A stretch of DNA of 64,000 nucleotides from Lachnospiraceae bacterium (lineage in GTDB: Bacteria; Bacillota; Clostridia; Lachnospirales; Lachnospiraceae). Positions 1 to 11,383 of the stretch are shown in pieces. Position 1 is the stretch's first letter. The number at the start of each line of letters is the position of its first letter. Both the position numbers and the translations under genes were made by a program. Where the stretch lies: assembly GCA_014804485.1 (NCBI GenBank), contig JAAUZT010000021.1, positions 14,690-78,689 of the forward strand. The letters run 5' to 3'. The notes beneath the pieces are model-generated. The model searched no databases, had not been told where the DNA came from, and worked only from the letters and a program-made list of their open reading frames with translations.

Positions 1-692
1 TTCGGAGCATTATTATCACCGATTCCGGCAAATACCATATTCCAGTTCTCGCCCATCCAGGTTCCCCAGTTACAGTTTCGGGAAAGCCATTGCTGCTGCG
101 AACCGGAATCCACCATGCGGTCAACCAGAGAATCCGACAGAAATCCGCCGCTCGCCCATCCGTAATCATCGTGCAGATACAGACTGCCTTCAATATGTAC
201 TCTTCTCATGGAGGTAGCCTGAGACACAGCCCACACCGTATTGCTTCCAATATTAATATTCTCTACACTCCGCCAGAAATTACAGGTAGCATTATGATTG
301 GAAGGATCATCCGACAGCCATCGGGCGAGGCACGTTAAACTCCCTATTTTGGTATCGTCCGGCGTAAGCCCGAGTCCGGCGGTCTGCATATAAAATCCCA
401 TATTTACCTGAATGGAAGGATCGTACTCTCCCGGCATAAATAATACCGCGTACCGCTTCTCTCCAAACTGATTGCTTTCCTGACTCGCATACAGTTCGTC
501 CAACACGGCCTGCACCTGTTCCGGTTCATCCTCCGGCGTAAAAATATAGGTGTTTTCTCCAAATAAGGTATCATGAAAATCCTTAATATCTGCTTTGACA
601 GGCTTAGCAGCATTGCCGCATCCGGTCAACAGAGTCATCATTAACATGGTCATACCCACATACTTTATTATCGTTTTATATCTGTGCTTCAT
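1..692 (-). CDS. Secreted lipoprotein, probable right-handed beta-helix enzyme (3' end beyond window)
   Basis: The start ATG at 692 follows a GGCAGGAG ribosome site. The first ~30 residues are a lipoprotein signal with lipobox LLTGC (Cys about residue 23), so the product is exported and lipid-anchored. Past the signal come DTLFGENTYIFTPED, a VLFMPGEY strand and YMQTAGLGLTPDD, then Asn- and Trp-rich strands (NFWRSVENINI, WGTWMGENWN). This layout recalls pectate-lyase-like or GH55-like beta-helix proteins of Firmicutes and actinobacteria, sometimes misannotated as adenylyl cyclase. That family call is from memory. Only about 230 residues are visible, so the catalytic region cannot be judged. 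The GH3 glucosidase behind it suggests a carbohydrate role, but the two genes have separate signals. Confidence 0.6.
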   Translation of the reverse strand, partial: MKHRYKTIIKYVGMTMLMMTLLTGCGNAAKPVKADIKDFHDTLFGENTYIFTPEDEPEQVQAVLDELYASQESNQFGEKRYAVLFMPGEYDPSIQVNMGFYMQTAGLGLTPDDTKIGSLTCLARWLSDDPSNHNATCNFWRSVENINIGSNTVWAVSQATSMRRVHIEGSLYLHDDYGWASGGFLSDSLVDRMVDSGSQQQWLSRNCNWGTWMGENWNMVFAGIGDNNAP

Positions 693-794
693 CTTCTCCT
701 GCCCCCTGTAATATTCTCTCTTAGCCCCTTCCGCCTGCATCATTCCCACACTCTCCGCCGTTTCTACATGCAATAATGTCGCTATACAAACACT

Positions 795-824
795 ATTGTA
801 TCTGCAAAAGGGTACACACTACAA
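795..824 (-). promoter_or_regulatory. Probable promoter of the truncated lipoprotein gene
   Basis: On the minus strand TTGTAG and TACAAT are separated by 18 bp, about 100 bp upstream of the lipoprotein start. The -35 box abuts the terminator hairpin of the preceding GH3 gene. Called by eye. Confidence 0.4.
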
Positions 825-860
825 AAGCCGGAACGCCCTATCCTATCATAAGCGTCCCGG
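822..860 (-). terminator. Rho-independent terminator after the GH3 gene
   Basis: Nine-base arms CCGGAACGC and GCGTCCCGG (one G-U pair) enclose a 15-nt loop. On the minus strand they are followed by CTTTTGT. The hairpin lies about 45 bp past the GH3 stop. Confidence 0.6.
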
Positions 861-903
861 TTTTATTCTATCGACATACAAAATCGATCTTACAGCTCTT
901 CTC

Positions 904-3309
904 TTAATCGATCTTCAAAATCAGTTCCAGTACTCTCTTCGCACATCTTACCAGATCATCTCTGCCAATCGCGCCCTTTTCCATGGCTTCCTTCACACGC
1001 TCCGGGAAACCGCACGCCATCTTCACATCATTGCCGGCTTTAATCTCCTTATAATGTTCACCCCTCGTCCACCAGTCTGAGGTAACCATACCTTTATAGC
1101 CCCATTCGCCGCGCAGGATATCTTCCAGAAGCTCATGATTTTCGGAAGAGCGATGCCCGTTTATCATATTATAAGCGGACATGATCACCCACGGATCAGC
1201 CTCTTTTACAATCATCCTAAAGCCTTTCAGATAAATTTCCCTGAGCGCACGCTCCGAAACTCTGGAATCACTGTGCTTTCTGTTGGTTTCCTTATTATTA
1301 CATGCAAAATGCTTCACGGCCGCCGCAATATGCTGTGATTGGATTCCTTTCACCATAGCGCTTCCCATCTTACCCGTCAGATAAGGATCCTCGGAATAGT
1401 ACTCAAAATTGCGCCCGCAGTACGGATTTCTATGAATATTTACCGCGGGGGTCAGCCACACGGCAATATTATTTTCCTTCACTTCTTCCGCTCCGGCTTT
1501 GCCCACCTGCTCTATCAATTCCGTGTTCCAGGTTGAGGCAAGCAGTGTGGCGCAGGGCCATGCAGTGGTATTCAGGCAGATCCGAAGACCCGCCGGTCCG
1601 TCCGCAGTCATAATATTGGGTACGCCATATTCCGGAAGATTGCCGTAACCGAAAGTATTGGCTACCGATGTATTCGGCTGTCCGCCCAGCATATGAATCA
1701 AGTCTTCATCACTTAACTGTGCGACAAACTCCTCCATCGTCATTTTGCCCTCTGCTACTTCTATAAAAGGTCTTGCCCCTTCTGCATAAGGTTTCATGAG
1801 CAGATTACTTTCACGGCTTCTGACTGACGGAGTCAACGCTTCCTCCGTACCGCTTTCCATCTTTACAAGCACGCACTCGTTAGGGTCGTTCGCCTGTGAT
1901 AAGGGAAGTTCCTCATAACTGCCGTCCGCAAGCATACGCTTCTTCAGACTGGTCGGCGCCGCCTTCCTGCTTAACTGTTCCACCACTTCATTTTCCGTAA
2001 GAGTCAGGGAAAAGTCCAGTTTGCAAGTATCTCTTACCGAATTACCCACATAGAATTCATAGGTTCCCTTTTCCAGCACATACGCCGATTCCGCAATCTT
2101 GCCCAAATCATCATAGGATGCCATTTCATTTCTGGCAAATTCCAGTACTACTGTCTGACTCTCTCCGGGCATAAGGCTCCTTGTCTTTGCAAATGCAGCC
2201 AGTTCTCTGTATGGCTTCTGCAATATTCCCTGCGGTGCGCTGTAATATGCCTGTACCACTTCCTTACCCTCTGTTTTACCGACATTCGTCACTTGCACGG
2301 TGATCCTGATCACACCGTCCTCCATCAGAGCCTTGTGGGGAGTGATCTCAAACTGTGTATATGACAGACCGAATCCAAAAGGATAACATACCTTGCCATC
2401 CGCTCCCGGAATCGTTTCAAAATAGCGATACCCAACATAGATATCTTCCGTATAGTCTACATAATGCGGGGATTCATGGAAGTTTTCCGTAGATGGATAG
2501 TCTTCCAAACATCTTGCAAAAGTATCCGGAAGTTTGCCTGAAGGAGATGCTTTCCCGCAGAGAAGCTCCGCCGCCGCAAGTCCGCCTTCCATACCGGCCT
2601 GCCATGCCACAAGTACGGATGAAATCGCATTATCCTCTTTGAACCATGTGGTATCTATGACACCGCCAATATTTAGTACCACCGCCACCTTCACAAAGTT
2701 TTCCTTTACCTTCTGAATCATTTCCTTTTCTTTTTTGGTCAGATAAAAATCCCCGTCCTCGAAAATTTCTCCTGCAATCTTAGGCATACTGGTTTCCGTT
2801 TCCCATGGATTATACTCTCCGTCATACTCCACGCTGGAACGATCCCAGCCCTCTCCCGAAAAACGGCTGATGGTAATAATTGCCGTGTCTGCAAATGCCT
2901 TCGCTCCCTCTATAAGCTCGTCCGGAAGAGACGGCTCTACTGTCATACCGGGGGCTGCACCCTTCGCATACTGTTCCTTTACGTCATTACGATAATAATC
3001 AGACAGCGGTTCATACAATGTCACCGCATCCTCCTGAAGCTTCAACCCGTCATACAGATTGCGCACATAAGAAACGGTCACGTCACCGCTTCCGCCGCCG
3101 CCCTTTACATAATCAAAGCTTCCTTTGCCAAAAAGAGCCACTCTGCTCCCGGCACGAAGCGGCAGAAGATTCTTATCGTTTTTTAACAATACCATTCCTT
3201 CTTTTGCTGCTTCTTTTGACAGCGTGATATGCTCCTTTGATGCAGTTACATGTTGCCCCTCTTTCAGAGGCAGATTCGGCTGATACTTCGCTCTTGCCCA
3301 TCTCTCCAT
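904..3309 (-). CDS. Glycoside hydrolase family 3 beta-glucosidase with permuted domains
   Basis: Hydrolyses terminal beta-linked glucose (or xylose) from oligosaccharides. There is no signal peptide, so it is probably cytoplasmic. At 801 residues it has the usual GH3 length but reversed order. The domain normally at the C-terminus comes first (about 30-290: VLLKNDKNLLPL, then the SPSGKLPDTF region). A fibronectin-III-like linker follows (about 300-430, GFGLSYTQFE). The catalytic barrel is last (about 545-801: TADGPAGLRI, AAVKHFACNN, VTSDWW). The Asp of SDWW, about residue 745, matches the GH3 nucleophile. The start is supported by GAGGGATAAG directly before ATG. Reversed-order GH3 enzymes are known from Butyrivibrio and Ruminococcus, so this is lineage-typical and not an assembly artefact. 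Substrate specificity cannot be read from sequence. Confidence 0.9.
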   Translation of the reverse strand: MERWARAKYQPNLPLKEGQHVTASKEHITLSKEAAKEGMVLLKNDKNLLPLRAGSRVALFGKGSFDYVKGGGGSGDVTVSYVRNLYDGLKLQEDAVTLYEPLSDYYRNDVKEQYAKGAAPGMTVEPSLPDELIEGAKAFADTAIITISRFSGEGWDRSSVEYDGEYNPWETETSMPKIAGEIFEDGDFYLTKKEKEMIQKVKENFVKVAVVLNIGGVIDTTWFKEDNAISSVLVAWQAGMEGGLAAAELLCGKASPSGKLPDTFARCLEDYPSTENFHESPHYVDYTEDIYVGYRYFETIPGADGKVCYPFGFGLSYTQFEITPHKALMEDGVIRITVQVTNVGKTEGKEVVQAYYSAPQGILQKPYRELAAFAKTRSLMPGESQTVVLEFARNEMASYDDLGKIAESAYVLEKGTYEFYVGNSVRDTCKLDFSLTLTENEVVEQLSRKAAPTSLKKRMLADGSYEELPLSQANDPNECVLVKMESGTEEALTPSVRSRESNLLMKPYAEGARPFIEVAEGKMTMEEFVAQLSDEDLIHMLGGQPNTSVANTFGYGNLPEYGVPNIMTADGPAGLRICLNTTAWPCATLLASTWNTELIEQVGKAGAEEVKENNIAVWLTPAVNIHRNPYCGRNFEYYSEDPYLTGKMGSAMVKGIQSQHIAAAVKHFACNNKETNRKHSDSRVSERALREIYLKGFRMIVKEADPWVIMSAYNMINGHRSSENHELLEDILRGEWGYKGMVTSDWWTRGEHYKEIKAGNDVKMACGFPERVKEAMEKGAIGRDDLVRCAKRVLELILKID

Positions 3310-3450
3310 CTTATCCCTCTTTTCCGGCAGATTCTGCCTGATTTTTGTTACAATTTGCTCCGTGCAACAGCTTTGCCGTTACTATACGCTAACATCCGTT
3401 CTTCTAATCTATAACATTATTATAAGTTTCAGCACTCTGTTAATCTATAA

Positions 3451-5004
3451 TTAGTCTTCCTGTTTCAACAGCCTGTTGAGTTCATCGACCATTCCGTTGA
3501 TCATATTGATCTGATCGGTCATCTCCGAGATATCATGCGCATTCACCTCCACCATACTGTTGATGGAATGGAACTGTGTGATCTCTTCTTTGATGTTCTC
3601 CGCGATCTCCTGATTGATAGACACGGTACTCTGGATAACCATAGCCTGCTTGTTGTGCGCCTCATCCATCGTATCGATTGCATTCGCCGACGCCCCTAAC
3701 AGCTCTGTCATATCCTGCATTCCCGTGAATACATTCGTGAAGTATTCATTTTGTCTCTCGAGATTCCTCGAATTATCATGCACCTGCTCTGTGATCTCAT
3801 CTACATTATGCTGTACGCTCTCTATGACTGTCTCTACCTCTTTCAGAGATTCATTAGTACTGTTCGCCAGATTGCCGACTTCCTGAGCGACCACAGCAAA
3901 TCCTCTGCCTGCTTCACCCGCTCTCGCCGCCTCAATCGACGCATTCAATGCAAGGAGATTAATGGAAGACGCTATTTCATTGATAAGATTAAGTGTCGTC
4001 CCGATCCGCTCCACCGCTGTCGCAAGCTTCTTCGCCACATCTGTCGTCGCAAGCATGGAGTCAGATACCTCTCCGTTAATTGCCTGCAGATCGGCAAGCT
4101 GTTTCTCATTCTCTCTGGACTTGTCCAGCAGCTCCTTTGACACCTTCTCGACCTTCTCTACATTGTCCGCCACGACATTCTTCCACTCATCGAGCTCATT
4201 GAGATTCGACATACTTTCCTCCGCCTTGCCGCCAAGCATATCGCTGCTCTCCAACAGCTGTTCGCTTGTCGCGGACAATTCCTCCACGGAAGCGCTCTCA
4301 TTCTCCGCGATCTGTGAAAGCGCCGTTCCCGCGCTGAAAAGCTTCTCTGACAATGCCTGCACGGAATTAAGCACGTTCTGTACCTTCTCATTGTTGCGCT
4401 CCATCTCGTCCTTCTTGGCATTGACAAGAAAACGGCTTATCAGATAGATCAAAAGCACAGTCGTCGGCAGCGATAAAGCCACGCAGACAATCCTGTCCAC
4501 CAAATTGGCAATAAACATCGTATCCTTTTCCGGCAGGAATACATCCGCCCTTACAATCCATGCCACCACCTGCGAGGCAGCAATCCCCGCCGCTGCTACG
4601 GCAACCATCTTATAGTCCAGGAAGAAAGTCAGCAGTAAGACAAAGAAAAAAGCAAATCCCCAGAAATCCTTAGCCGGAATCATGTATGTGATAAAGTTAT
4701 ACTGAATAATCATGATCACTACAAGATATATCTTTCCAAACTTAAGTTTGGAACTGTTGACAAGTCCGTCCGTGAATCCTGTCTTAATCAGAAAGATACC
4801 GATTGAAAGATAAATCAGACATGTAATATCAAACACGATCAACGCCAGCCAGCTGACAGTAGGCAGCCATCCCATGATCTTCTCAAACGTATACACAAGT
4901 CCCGCACACTGGCATGCTCCCGGCGCTACAATCAATACCAGGATGTACACCTTATTTATGTATTCATCCAATGCAGATGAATATACCTTTTTGTTTTCAT
5001 TCAT
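3451..5004 (-). CDS. Methyl-accepting chemotaxis protein without extracellular sensor domain
   Basis: A 517-residue chemoreceptor. The first ~200 residues hold about six hydrophobic segments (for example around 20-45, 50-75, 95-115, 120-150 and 170-195) with short loops. There is no dCache, PAS or HAMP domain. The rest is coiled coil ending in the signalling hairpin tip, with [19 protein letters not shown] at about 350-370, which contacts CheA/CheW. Sensing must therefore occur in the membrane or through a partner. A good AAGGAGGG site lies ~13 nt before ATG, slightly farther than usual. The gene sits between GH3 and the EAL-domain gene, with no chemotaxis kinase in the window. Confidence 0.9.
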   Translation of the reverse strand: MNENKKVYSSALDEYINKVYILVLIVAPGACQCAGLVYTFEKIMGWLPTVSWLALIVFDITCLIYLSIGIFLIKTGFTDGLVNSSKLKFGKIYLVVIMIIQYNFITYMIPAKDFWGFAFFFVLLLTFFLDYKMVAVAAAGIAASQVVAWIVRADVFLPEKDTMFIANLVDRIVCVALSLPTTVLLIYLISRFLVNAKKDEMERNNEKVQNVLNSVQALSEKLFSAGTALSQIAENESASVEELSATSEQLLESSDMLGGKAEESMSNLNELDEWKNVVADNVEKVEKVSKELLDKSRENEKQLADLQAINGEVSDSMLATTDVAKKLATAVERIGTTLNLINEIASSINLLALNASIEAARAGEAGRGFAVVAQEVGNLANSTNESLKEVETVIESVQHNVDEITEQVHDNSRNLERQNEYFTNVFTGMQDMTELLGASANAIDTMDEAHNKQAMVIQSTVSINQEIAENIKEEITQFHSINSMVEVNAHDISEMTDQINMINGMVDELNRLLKQED

Positions 5005-5087
5005 AGTTTACACTTGCCCTCCTTGGTATTATTATAATTCTTCTCTGATTACTATTATATTTTTATTGAACAGAAAAATCAAATCCT

Positions 5088-8012
5088 TTAGCTATTCGAG
5101 GCGGTATTTTCCTCCAGCATCTTCTCGAACACATTCTCCGGTATCGGCTTACAGTAGCGGTAACCCTGTGCCACATAAGCGCCAATCTCCATCATAAGTT
5201 CCGTATCGGCCGCTGTCTCTACGCCCTCACAGACCACCTGGGCGTTCAGATCTTTGGCAAGATTTACGATATTCTTCATGATCTGCACCTGTCTGGTACG
5301 ATTTTCGTTATTGAGCAGGAAAGAACGATCCAGCTTAATAACGGAGGCCGGTATCTGCTCAAACACTCCCAGGGAAGAATACCCCGACCCGAAATCGTCT
5401 ATGGAGAGGTGCACGCCCTTTTCCCGCAGGATGTCCACAATCTCCTTGACCTTCTGCTGCTGCACATCTTCTACCACAAGTGTCTCTGTAATCTCCACCT
5501 CGATCAGTTCTTTGGGAATCCGATATCGGTCAATAATGGACTCAAACTTTTCAGGGAAATCATCCTCCGTAAAATGCATTCTGGAAAAATTGCAGGATAC
5601 AGGCACAACATTCCTGCCCGCATCAATACGCCGGCGCAGCATTTTACACACGCTTTCCATAACAAAGAAATCAATCTCCTTAATCCTGCCGGTGCGTTCA
5701 TAATAGGGTACAAAAAACCACGGCGTGCGAATGGCTCCATCCGCTGTTGGGTCCTTGAAACGTACCAATGCTTCAGCACCCACGATCTTTTCATTACGGA
5801 TATCCACCTTTGCCTGATAATAAGCCACAAAATCCTTATTGATATCGACAGATTCCAAAAGCTTTTCCCGCTCATGCGTCTCTCTCAGCTGTTCCCGCAG
5901 CTTGTCATCATAAATCTGCACCGCATTGCTGTAGCTGCTCTTCAAAGAATCTACCAACTGTATGCCCTCAGACAAAGCTCGCTGTAGATCGTCGTCCCCA
6001 TTCTCCAGACAACCTACACCTATAGCCAGTGACATATGGGTATCTACCTTTTCGTAGATTCGTGAAGATATCTTATCCGCAATGTTCATCAGACGATTTC
6101 GTAGAGCTTCCAAGTTTTCATACTTCATAAAAAGTACAAAATGGCATCCATAGCTTCTGGCGTAGAGTTCGTTTTTATCATCCATTTCCTCATAGAGCGC
6201 CTCGATGACTAATTCCAGTATATGCTGCCCCGCATTCCATCCATACAACGCGTTGTAACTCTTAAATTGACCGATATCCGTGTAGGCGACGGCGTAATTA
6301 CTGTTTCTGTCCGCTGCCAGTTTCTGTGTCGCCCGGTACCTCAAATAATGAAGATTCCAAATATTAAATTCCGTATCCTTGTACATCAGCTTCTGCACCC
6401 GCCTACTGTTCCGCAGCAGAAAGAACAGCACCAGAATAATTGCCGCAGCACAGCACGACAGAACAATAATAATCGGAATACTGTGATCGCTGATAAAGTT
6501 CGCCATACTCATCTTGGAATAGAAATTGTCCTGGAGCATATAGTCATTAACCATCTTGTCGCTGACCTCGAGCAGCTCCTTATTTAAAATGTCGAGAAGA
6601 GGCGAATCCTCGTTATCTGCCACAAGCATACAGATGCTGTGGGCATCACTCAGCACACTGTGGATCTCCATCTTGTTGAAACGAAGCTGCGAACCGAGCA
6701 GATACTCCGCCAGATACCCGTCGCATATAGCCGCGTCCGCCTCGCCGGACATCACTGCATTCAGGCTCTCAAGCTGTGAGGAATATAGCAAAAGATGCGT
6801 ATTCTCATCGAGGAAATCCTGCACTGCCGCCCCAGAAGCGTTGCTTTCTTCCACAGCCAGGACATTTATCGAATCTGATTTGTCATCCCTGCTCATAATA
6901 ATGACTTGAGGTGCCTGTGCATACTCCTTTGTGGCTGCAAGTCCGTCTGCCTGCATGCGCTGAACCGTCTCCCCACAGTAGCTTAAGATATCGATACTAC
7001 CGACTTTTAAGGCATTCCTAGCCTCCTCCATGCTTTCCAGTTTCACATAATTAAAGAGGATCCCTGTGCTCACAGACACCTCCTCCAACATTTGTTTGGA
7101 AAGCCCCATATAGACTCCCTCATTTTCATAGGAGAACGGATAGTAACCATCTAAATATCCTACGGTCAATGTCTTTTGTTCCGCAATATACTTCTTCTCA
7201 CTACTTGTCAGCAGAATCGTCTGATCCAGTCTGCTGTCATAGTACTTTACCATCAGTTCATTTTCCAGCCCCGGTCGGTTCATCTTCAAATCTGCAATTC
7301 CCTGATTGAGTTCCCTCACCAGATCATAGTTGCCCTGATAGGTAATGTAATAAAAAGGCATGGGCGCAAACCTGCCGACCACACGCTGCCCTTCACGAAC
7401 CTCTGTCAGGGAATGTACAAGGGCGTCAATTTCTCCGGCATCCAATGCTTCATGCAAAGCTGCCGAATTTTCGTATTCCTTTACCTTGATACTTAAAATA
7501 CCGCGATCCGCCAGATATTCATAAAATTCGGCCTTTCGTATGTAGCTGCCCACAATACCAAAGGTGGCATTGCGCAGCGCGGCAAAGTCTTCATATGCAA
7601 TTGTGCTGTCACCATTTACGGCAATCACACCAAAGGTATATCCGCTGGGTAAGTTCGCATACCGGTACAGCTCCACCCGATCCGCAGAATACTGCGCTGA
7701 ACCCACCAGATCTATTTCCTCATTCAAAAGCATAGTCAGGGCATCGTCCCAGCTTTCGCACTCAACATACTCAATATTCCAGTCTATATAATCGCACAGT
7801 GCATCCAGATACTCAACGTCCATGCCTGTGCGGCTGCCGTCCGCTTTGGTCTCATTGTAACCATCCATAGGAAAAAAGCCGACACGGACTGTGCGCTTTC
7901 CTGCGCCATGTACAACTTCGGTACTGCCAATTGATACCAGAAGTGCCACTACAAGCATAGACACAAGCAACCTGGTTGCACTGCCAAGCGTTCTTTTATG
8001 TATCTTCTCCAT
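5088..8012 (-). CDS. Periplasmic-binding sensor with degenerate GGDEF and intact EAL domain
   Basis: Probable c-di-GMP phosphodiesterase controlled by an extracellular ligand. After a signal anchor come two tandem SBP_bac_3-like solute-binding modules (about 40-270 and 280-505; VRVGFFPMDGYNE and LTVGYLDGYYPFSYEN). A transmembrane helix (about 520-545) and then GGDEF and EAL domains follow. The GGDEF signature reads YGCHF, so diguanylate cyclase activity is unlikely. The EAL domain keeps the key motifs: EALVRF, EITET, IDDFGSGYSSL, KLDRSF and CEGVET. I use the internal ATG at 8012, which has AAAGGG about 9 nt upstream; the first ATG at 8039 has no ribosome site. In this chemoreceptor-rich region a role in switching between motile and sessile states is an inference. 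Confidence 0.88.
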   Translation of the reverse strand: MEKIHKRTLGSATRLLVSMLVVALLVSIGSTEVVHGAGKRTVRVGFFPMDGYNETKADGSRTGMDVEYLDALCDYIDWNIEYVECESWDDALTMLLNEEIDLVGSAQYSADRVELYRYANLPSGYTFGVIAVNGDSTIAYEDFAALRNATFGIVGSYIRKAEFYEYLADRGILSIKVKEYENSAALHEALDAGEIDALVHSLTEVREGQRVVGRFAPMPFYYITYQGNYDLVRELNQGIADLKMNRPGLENELMVKYYDSRLDQTILLTSSEKKYIAEQKTLTVGYLDGYYPFSYENEGVYMGLSKQMLEEVSVSTGILFNYVKLESMEEARNALKVGSIDILSYCGETVQRMQADGLAATKEYAQAPQVIIMSRDDKSDSINVLAVEESNASGAAVQDFLDENTHLLLYSSQLESLNAVMSGEADAAICDGYLAEYLLGSQLRFNKMEIHSVLSDAHSICMLVADNEDSPLLDILNKELLEVSDKMVNDYMLQDNFYSKMSMANFISDHSIPIIIVLSCCAAAIILVLFFLLRNSRRVQKLMYKDTEFNIWNLHYLRYRATQKLAADRNSNYAVAYTDIGQFKSYNALYGWNAGQHILELVIEALYEEMDDKNELYARSYGCHFVLFMKYENLEALRNRLMNIADKISSRIYEKVDTHMSLAIGVGCLENGDDDLQRALSEGIQLVDSLKSSYSNAVQIYDDKLREQLRETHEREKLLESVDINKDFVAYYQAKVDIRNEKIVGAEALVRFKDPTADGAIRTPWFFVPYYERTGRIKEIDFFVMESVCKMLRRRIDAGRNVVPVSCNFSRMHFTEDDFPEKFESIIDRYRIPKELIEVEITETLVVEDVQQQKVKEIVDILREKGVHLSIDDFGSGYSSLGVFEQIPASVIKLDRSFLLNNENRTRQVQIMKNIVNLAKDLNAQVVCEGVETAADTELMMEIGAYVAQGYRYCKPIPENVFEKMLEENTASNS

Positions 8013-8079
8013 AAGACTTTGCCCTTTCTGATTATTCATAACTGTTCAGTACCTTCACCGGCACAACTATTATATGCTA

Positions 8080-8108
8080 ATTATAGTAAACAAGTTTGCA
8101 AGGTGCAA
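8080..8108 (-). promoter_or_regulatory. Candidate promoter of the EAL-domain gene
   Basis: TTGCAC and TATAAT are separated by exactly 17 bp on the minus strand, about 70 bp upstream of the chosen start. A second TATAAT lies 12 bp downstream. The -35 match is poor. Confidence 0.4.
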
Positions 8109-8117
8109 GTGAATTCA

Positions 8118-9674
8118 TCAATCACCCAGAAGCTGTTTCTTCCTCTCAATCATCTCATCGATTCTCTCGATATACTGCGCCACTTCCTTCACGTTCTCAC
8201 AACGTTCAATCCTCCCGTCGGGATACACCCTTTTCGTGATCGAACCCGCTCCCAACGCAATAATAGTCTGCATTTCCTCCATAATTAAAATATTGTAGAT
8301 CCCATACTTATCCTTCACGGAATACCCCACGTTCTCAAAATTGCCCGACATATTTTTCTGCCGGTACAGATAATAAGGCTCCATGCTCATGGCCCGTGCT
8401 CCTGCTGCCGCAATCCGCATGGTCTCCTCCGTGTTGTTGTAGGCGGTAACACCGTTTTCCTCGATCCACTTATGCAGACCGGAAGCCCGCTTCACTGCAA
8501 GGGAATGCACCGTCAGGGAATCCGGCATCAAGCACTGAATGGCTCCTATCGTCCCCTCCACGTCATCTTCGGTCTCTCCCGGAAGTCCCAATATGATATC
8601 CATATTGATATTATCAAATCCGGCCTTACGCGCCAGCCGGAAAGCTTCTATCACCTGCTCTACCGTATGCTGCCTGCCGATCAGCTTCAGTGTCTCCTGT
8701 TTCATAGTCTGCGGATTCACGGATATCCTCGTGACGCCATGTCGACGGAGTACTCTTAATTTATCTTCTGTGATGCTGTCCGCGCGCCCTGCCTCCACCG
8801 TAAATTCCTGTACGGTGCTAAAATCAAAAATGCTTTTTAAGCTTGTAATCAGTCTGTTCAATTCATCCGCGGACAGCGCTGTGGGTGTACCGCCGCCGAT
8901 GTAAACGGTGTCCAGAATCTTTCCCTGCTGTATCTGCGCTACCGCCTCCATCTCCTGTTCGAGCGCCGTCAGATAATCCGCCACCCGCTCTCTCCACACG
9001 CTGATCGGATAAGAAGTAAATGAACAGTACAGACAGGTAGTCGGACAAAAAGGAATGCCGATGTAAAGGCTGTAACCGTTCTCATAGTGCAGTCTGCTTA
9101 AGATTTCCCGTTCCCGCTTCGCAATGTCGATTGCCAAGCCGATCTTTTCCTCACTGACAAAATGCTTCTCCCTGAGGAATGCCGCCACATCCTGTTCGCT
9201 CGCACCCTTATCAAACATAGTCATGGCGATCTTAGTCGGGCGGATACCCGTCAGATTTCCCCACGGGAGTGTGCTGCCTGTCTCTTCCTGCAATGCTGTG
9301 TAAAGGAAGCGCTTGAATTCATCCTTATACCCGGATACATCCACTTGATCTGTACTACACCATGTGTAAATATGCGGAGCATTCACATTGGCGGTTTTAT
9401 CTTGTGCGTATTTATCCTCATGTTTAGAGTTATGTAAACTACTATCTTTTATATCATTATACTGCCCCGTATAAAGTACGTCAGGATATATAGTAAATTT
9501 TACTTCCGTCTCATCAAATTCCAGCTCCATCACCGGAGCGGTTTCCCGTATTCTTCTGTCTTTCACCACGGATTCTGGTGTGAGAACCTTAAGTTCCCAC
9601 GCCGGATAGAACGCCTTCACCAGCGCATGGATATCATATTCATATTGTGCTTTATTGCTTTTCAGAATCTGCAA
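8118..9674 (-). CDS. hemZ: Oxygen-independent coproporphyrinogen dehydrogenase HemZ
   Basis: A radical-SAM enzyme of the HemN/HemW superfamily, clostridial HemZ subgroup, thought to oxidise coproporphyrinogen III in anaerobic heme synthesis. The cluster motif CxxxCxxC is present in GIPFCPTTCLYCSF (about residues 160-172 from the chosen start). It is followed by the glycine-rich SAM motif YIGGGTPT and LPGETEDD. The N-terminal ~150-residue extension (YEYDIHALVKAFYP) is typical of HemZ. I favour a TTG start at 9674, preceded by AAGG at seven nt, which gives the family-like N-terminus. The longer frame would use a TTG at 9713 without a good ribosome site. No other heme genes are adjacent, so a moonlighting or orphan role cannot be excluded. 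Confidence 0.85.
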   Translation of the reverse strand: MQILKSNKAQYEYDIHALVKAFYPAWELKVLTPESVVKDRRIRETAPVMELEFDETEVKFTIYPDVLYTGQYNDIKDSSLHNSKHEDKYAQDKTANVNAPHIYTWCSTDQVDVSGYKDEFKRFLYTALQEETGSTLPWGNLTGIRPTKIAMTMFDKGASEQDVAAFLREKHFVSEEKIGLAIDIAKREREILSRLHYENGYSLYIGIPFCPTTCLYCSFTSYPISVWRERVADYLTALEQEMEAVAQIQQGKILDTVYIGGGTPTALSADELNRLITSLKSIFDFSTVQEFTVEAGRADSITEDKLRVLRRHGVTRISVNPQTMKQETLKLIGRQHTVEQVIEAFRLARKAGFDNINMDIILGLPGETEDDVEGTIGAIQCLMPDSLTVHSLAVKRASGLHKWIEENGVTAYNNTEETMRIAAAGARAMSMEPYYLYRQKNMSGNFENVGYSVKDKYGIYNILIMEEMQTIIALGAGSITKRVYPDGRIERCENVKEVAQYIERIDEMIERKKQLLGD

Positions 9675-9732
9675 AATACTACCTTGCCTTTCGTACTTCC
9701 TTATATATTCCAAAATATATTCACATTTCTAC

Positions 9733-9762
9733 ATTGTAGCAGATATTCTATAAAACTAAAAG
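9733..9762 (-). promoter_or_regulatory. Extended -10 promoter of hemZ
   Basis: TGCTACAAT matches an extended -10 (TGn before TATAAT-like) about 60 bp upstream of the TTG start. The -35 position holds only TTTTAG. Confidence 0.4.
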
Positions 9763-9815
9763 CAGTCTTTTCGCCAACATCCCGTCAGGACTGGAAAACC
9801 TGAATTTTAAAGTAT

Positions 9816-9870
9816 AAAAATGCCGGAATAATGCACTTCGGTACTTCCACTCGTCCTGCATATTCCGGCA
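9816..9870 (-). terminator. Terminator of enolase
   Basis: Ten-base perfect arms TGCCGGAATA and TATTCCGGCA enclose a 30-nt partly self-complementary loop. On the minus strand they are followed by TTTTTATAC. The hairpin is 15-70 bp past the enolase stop. Confidence 0.75.
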
Positions 9871-9884
9871 ACTTCATAATACCC

Positions 9885-11354
<1,470 letters not shown>

Positions 11355-11383
11355 TTACTTGTCCTAATTATTATTGTTTTTTC

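Noticed and set aside
8036..8050. Isolated TAACTGTTCAG motif like the arms at 15.65 and 23.4 kb
   Set aside because: No partner arm is found nearby, so a single 11-base match is not enough to call an element.
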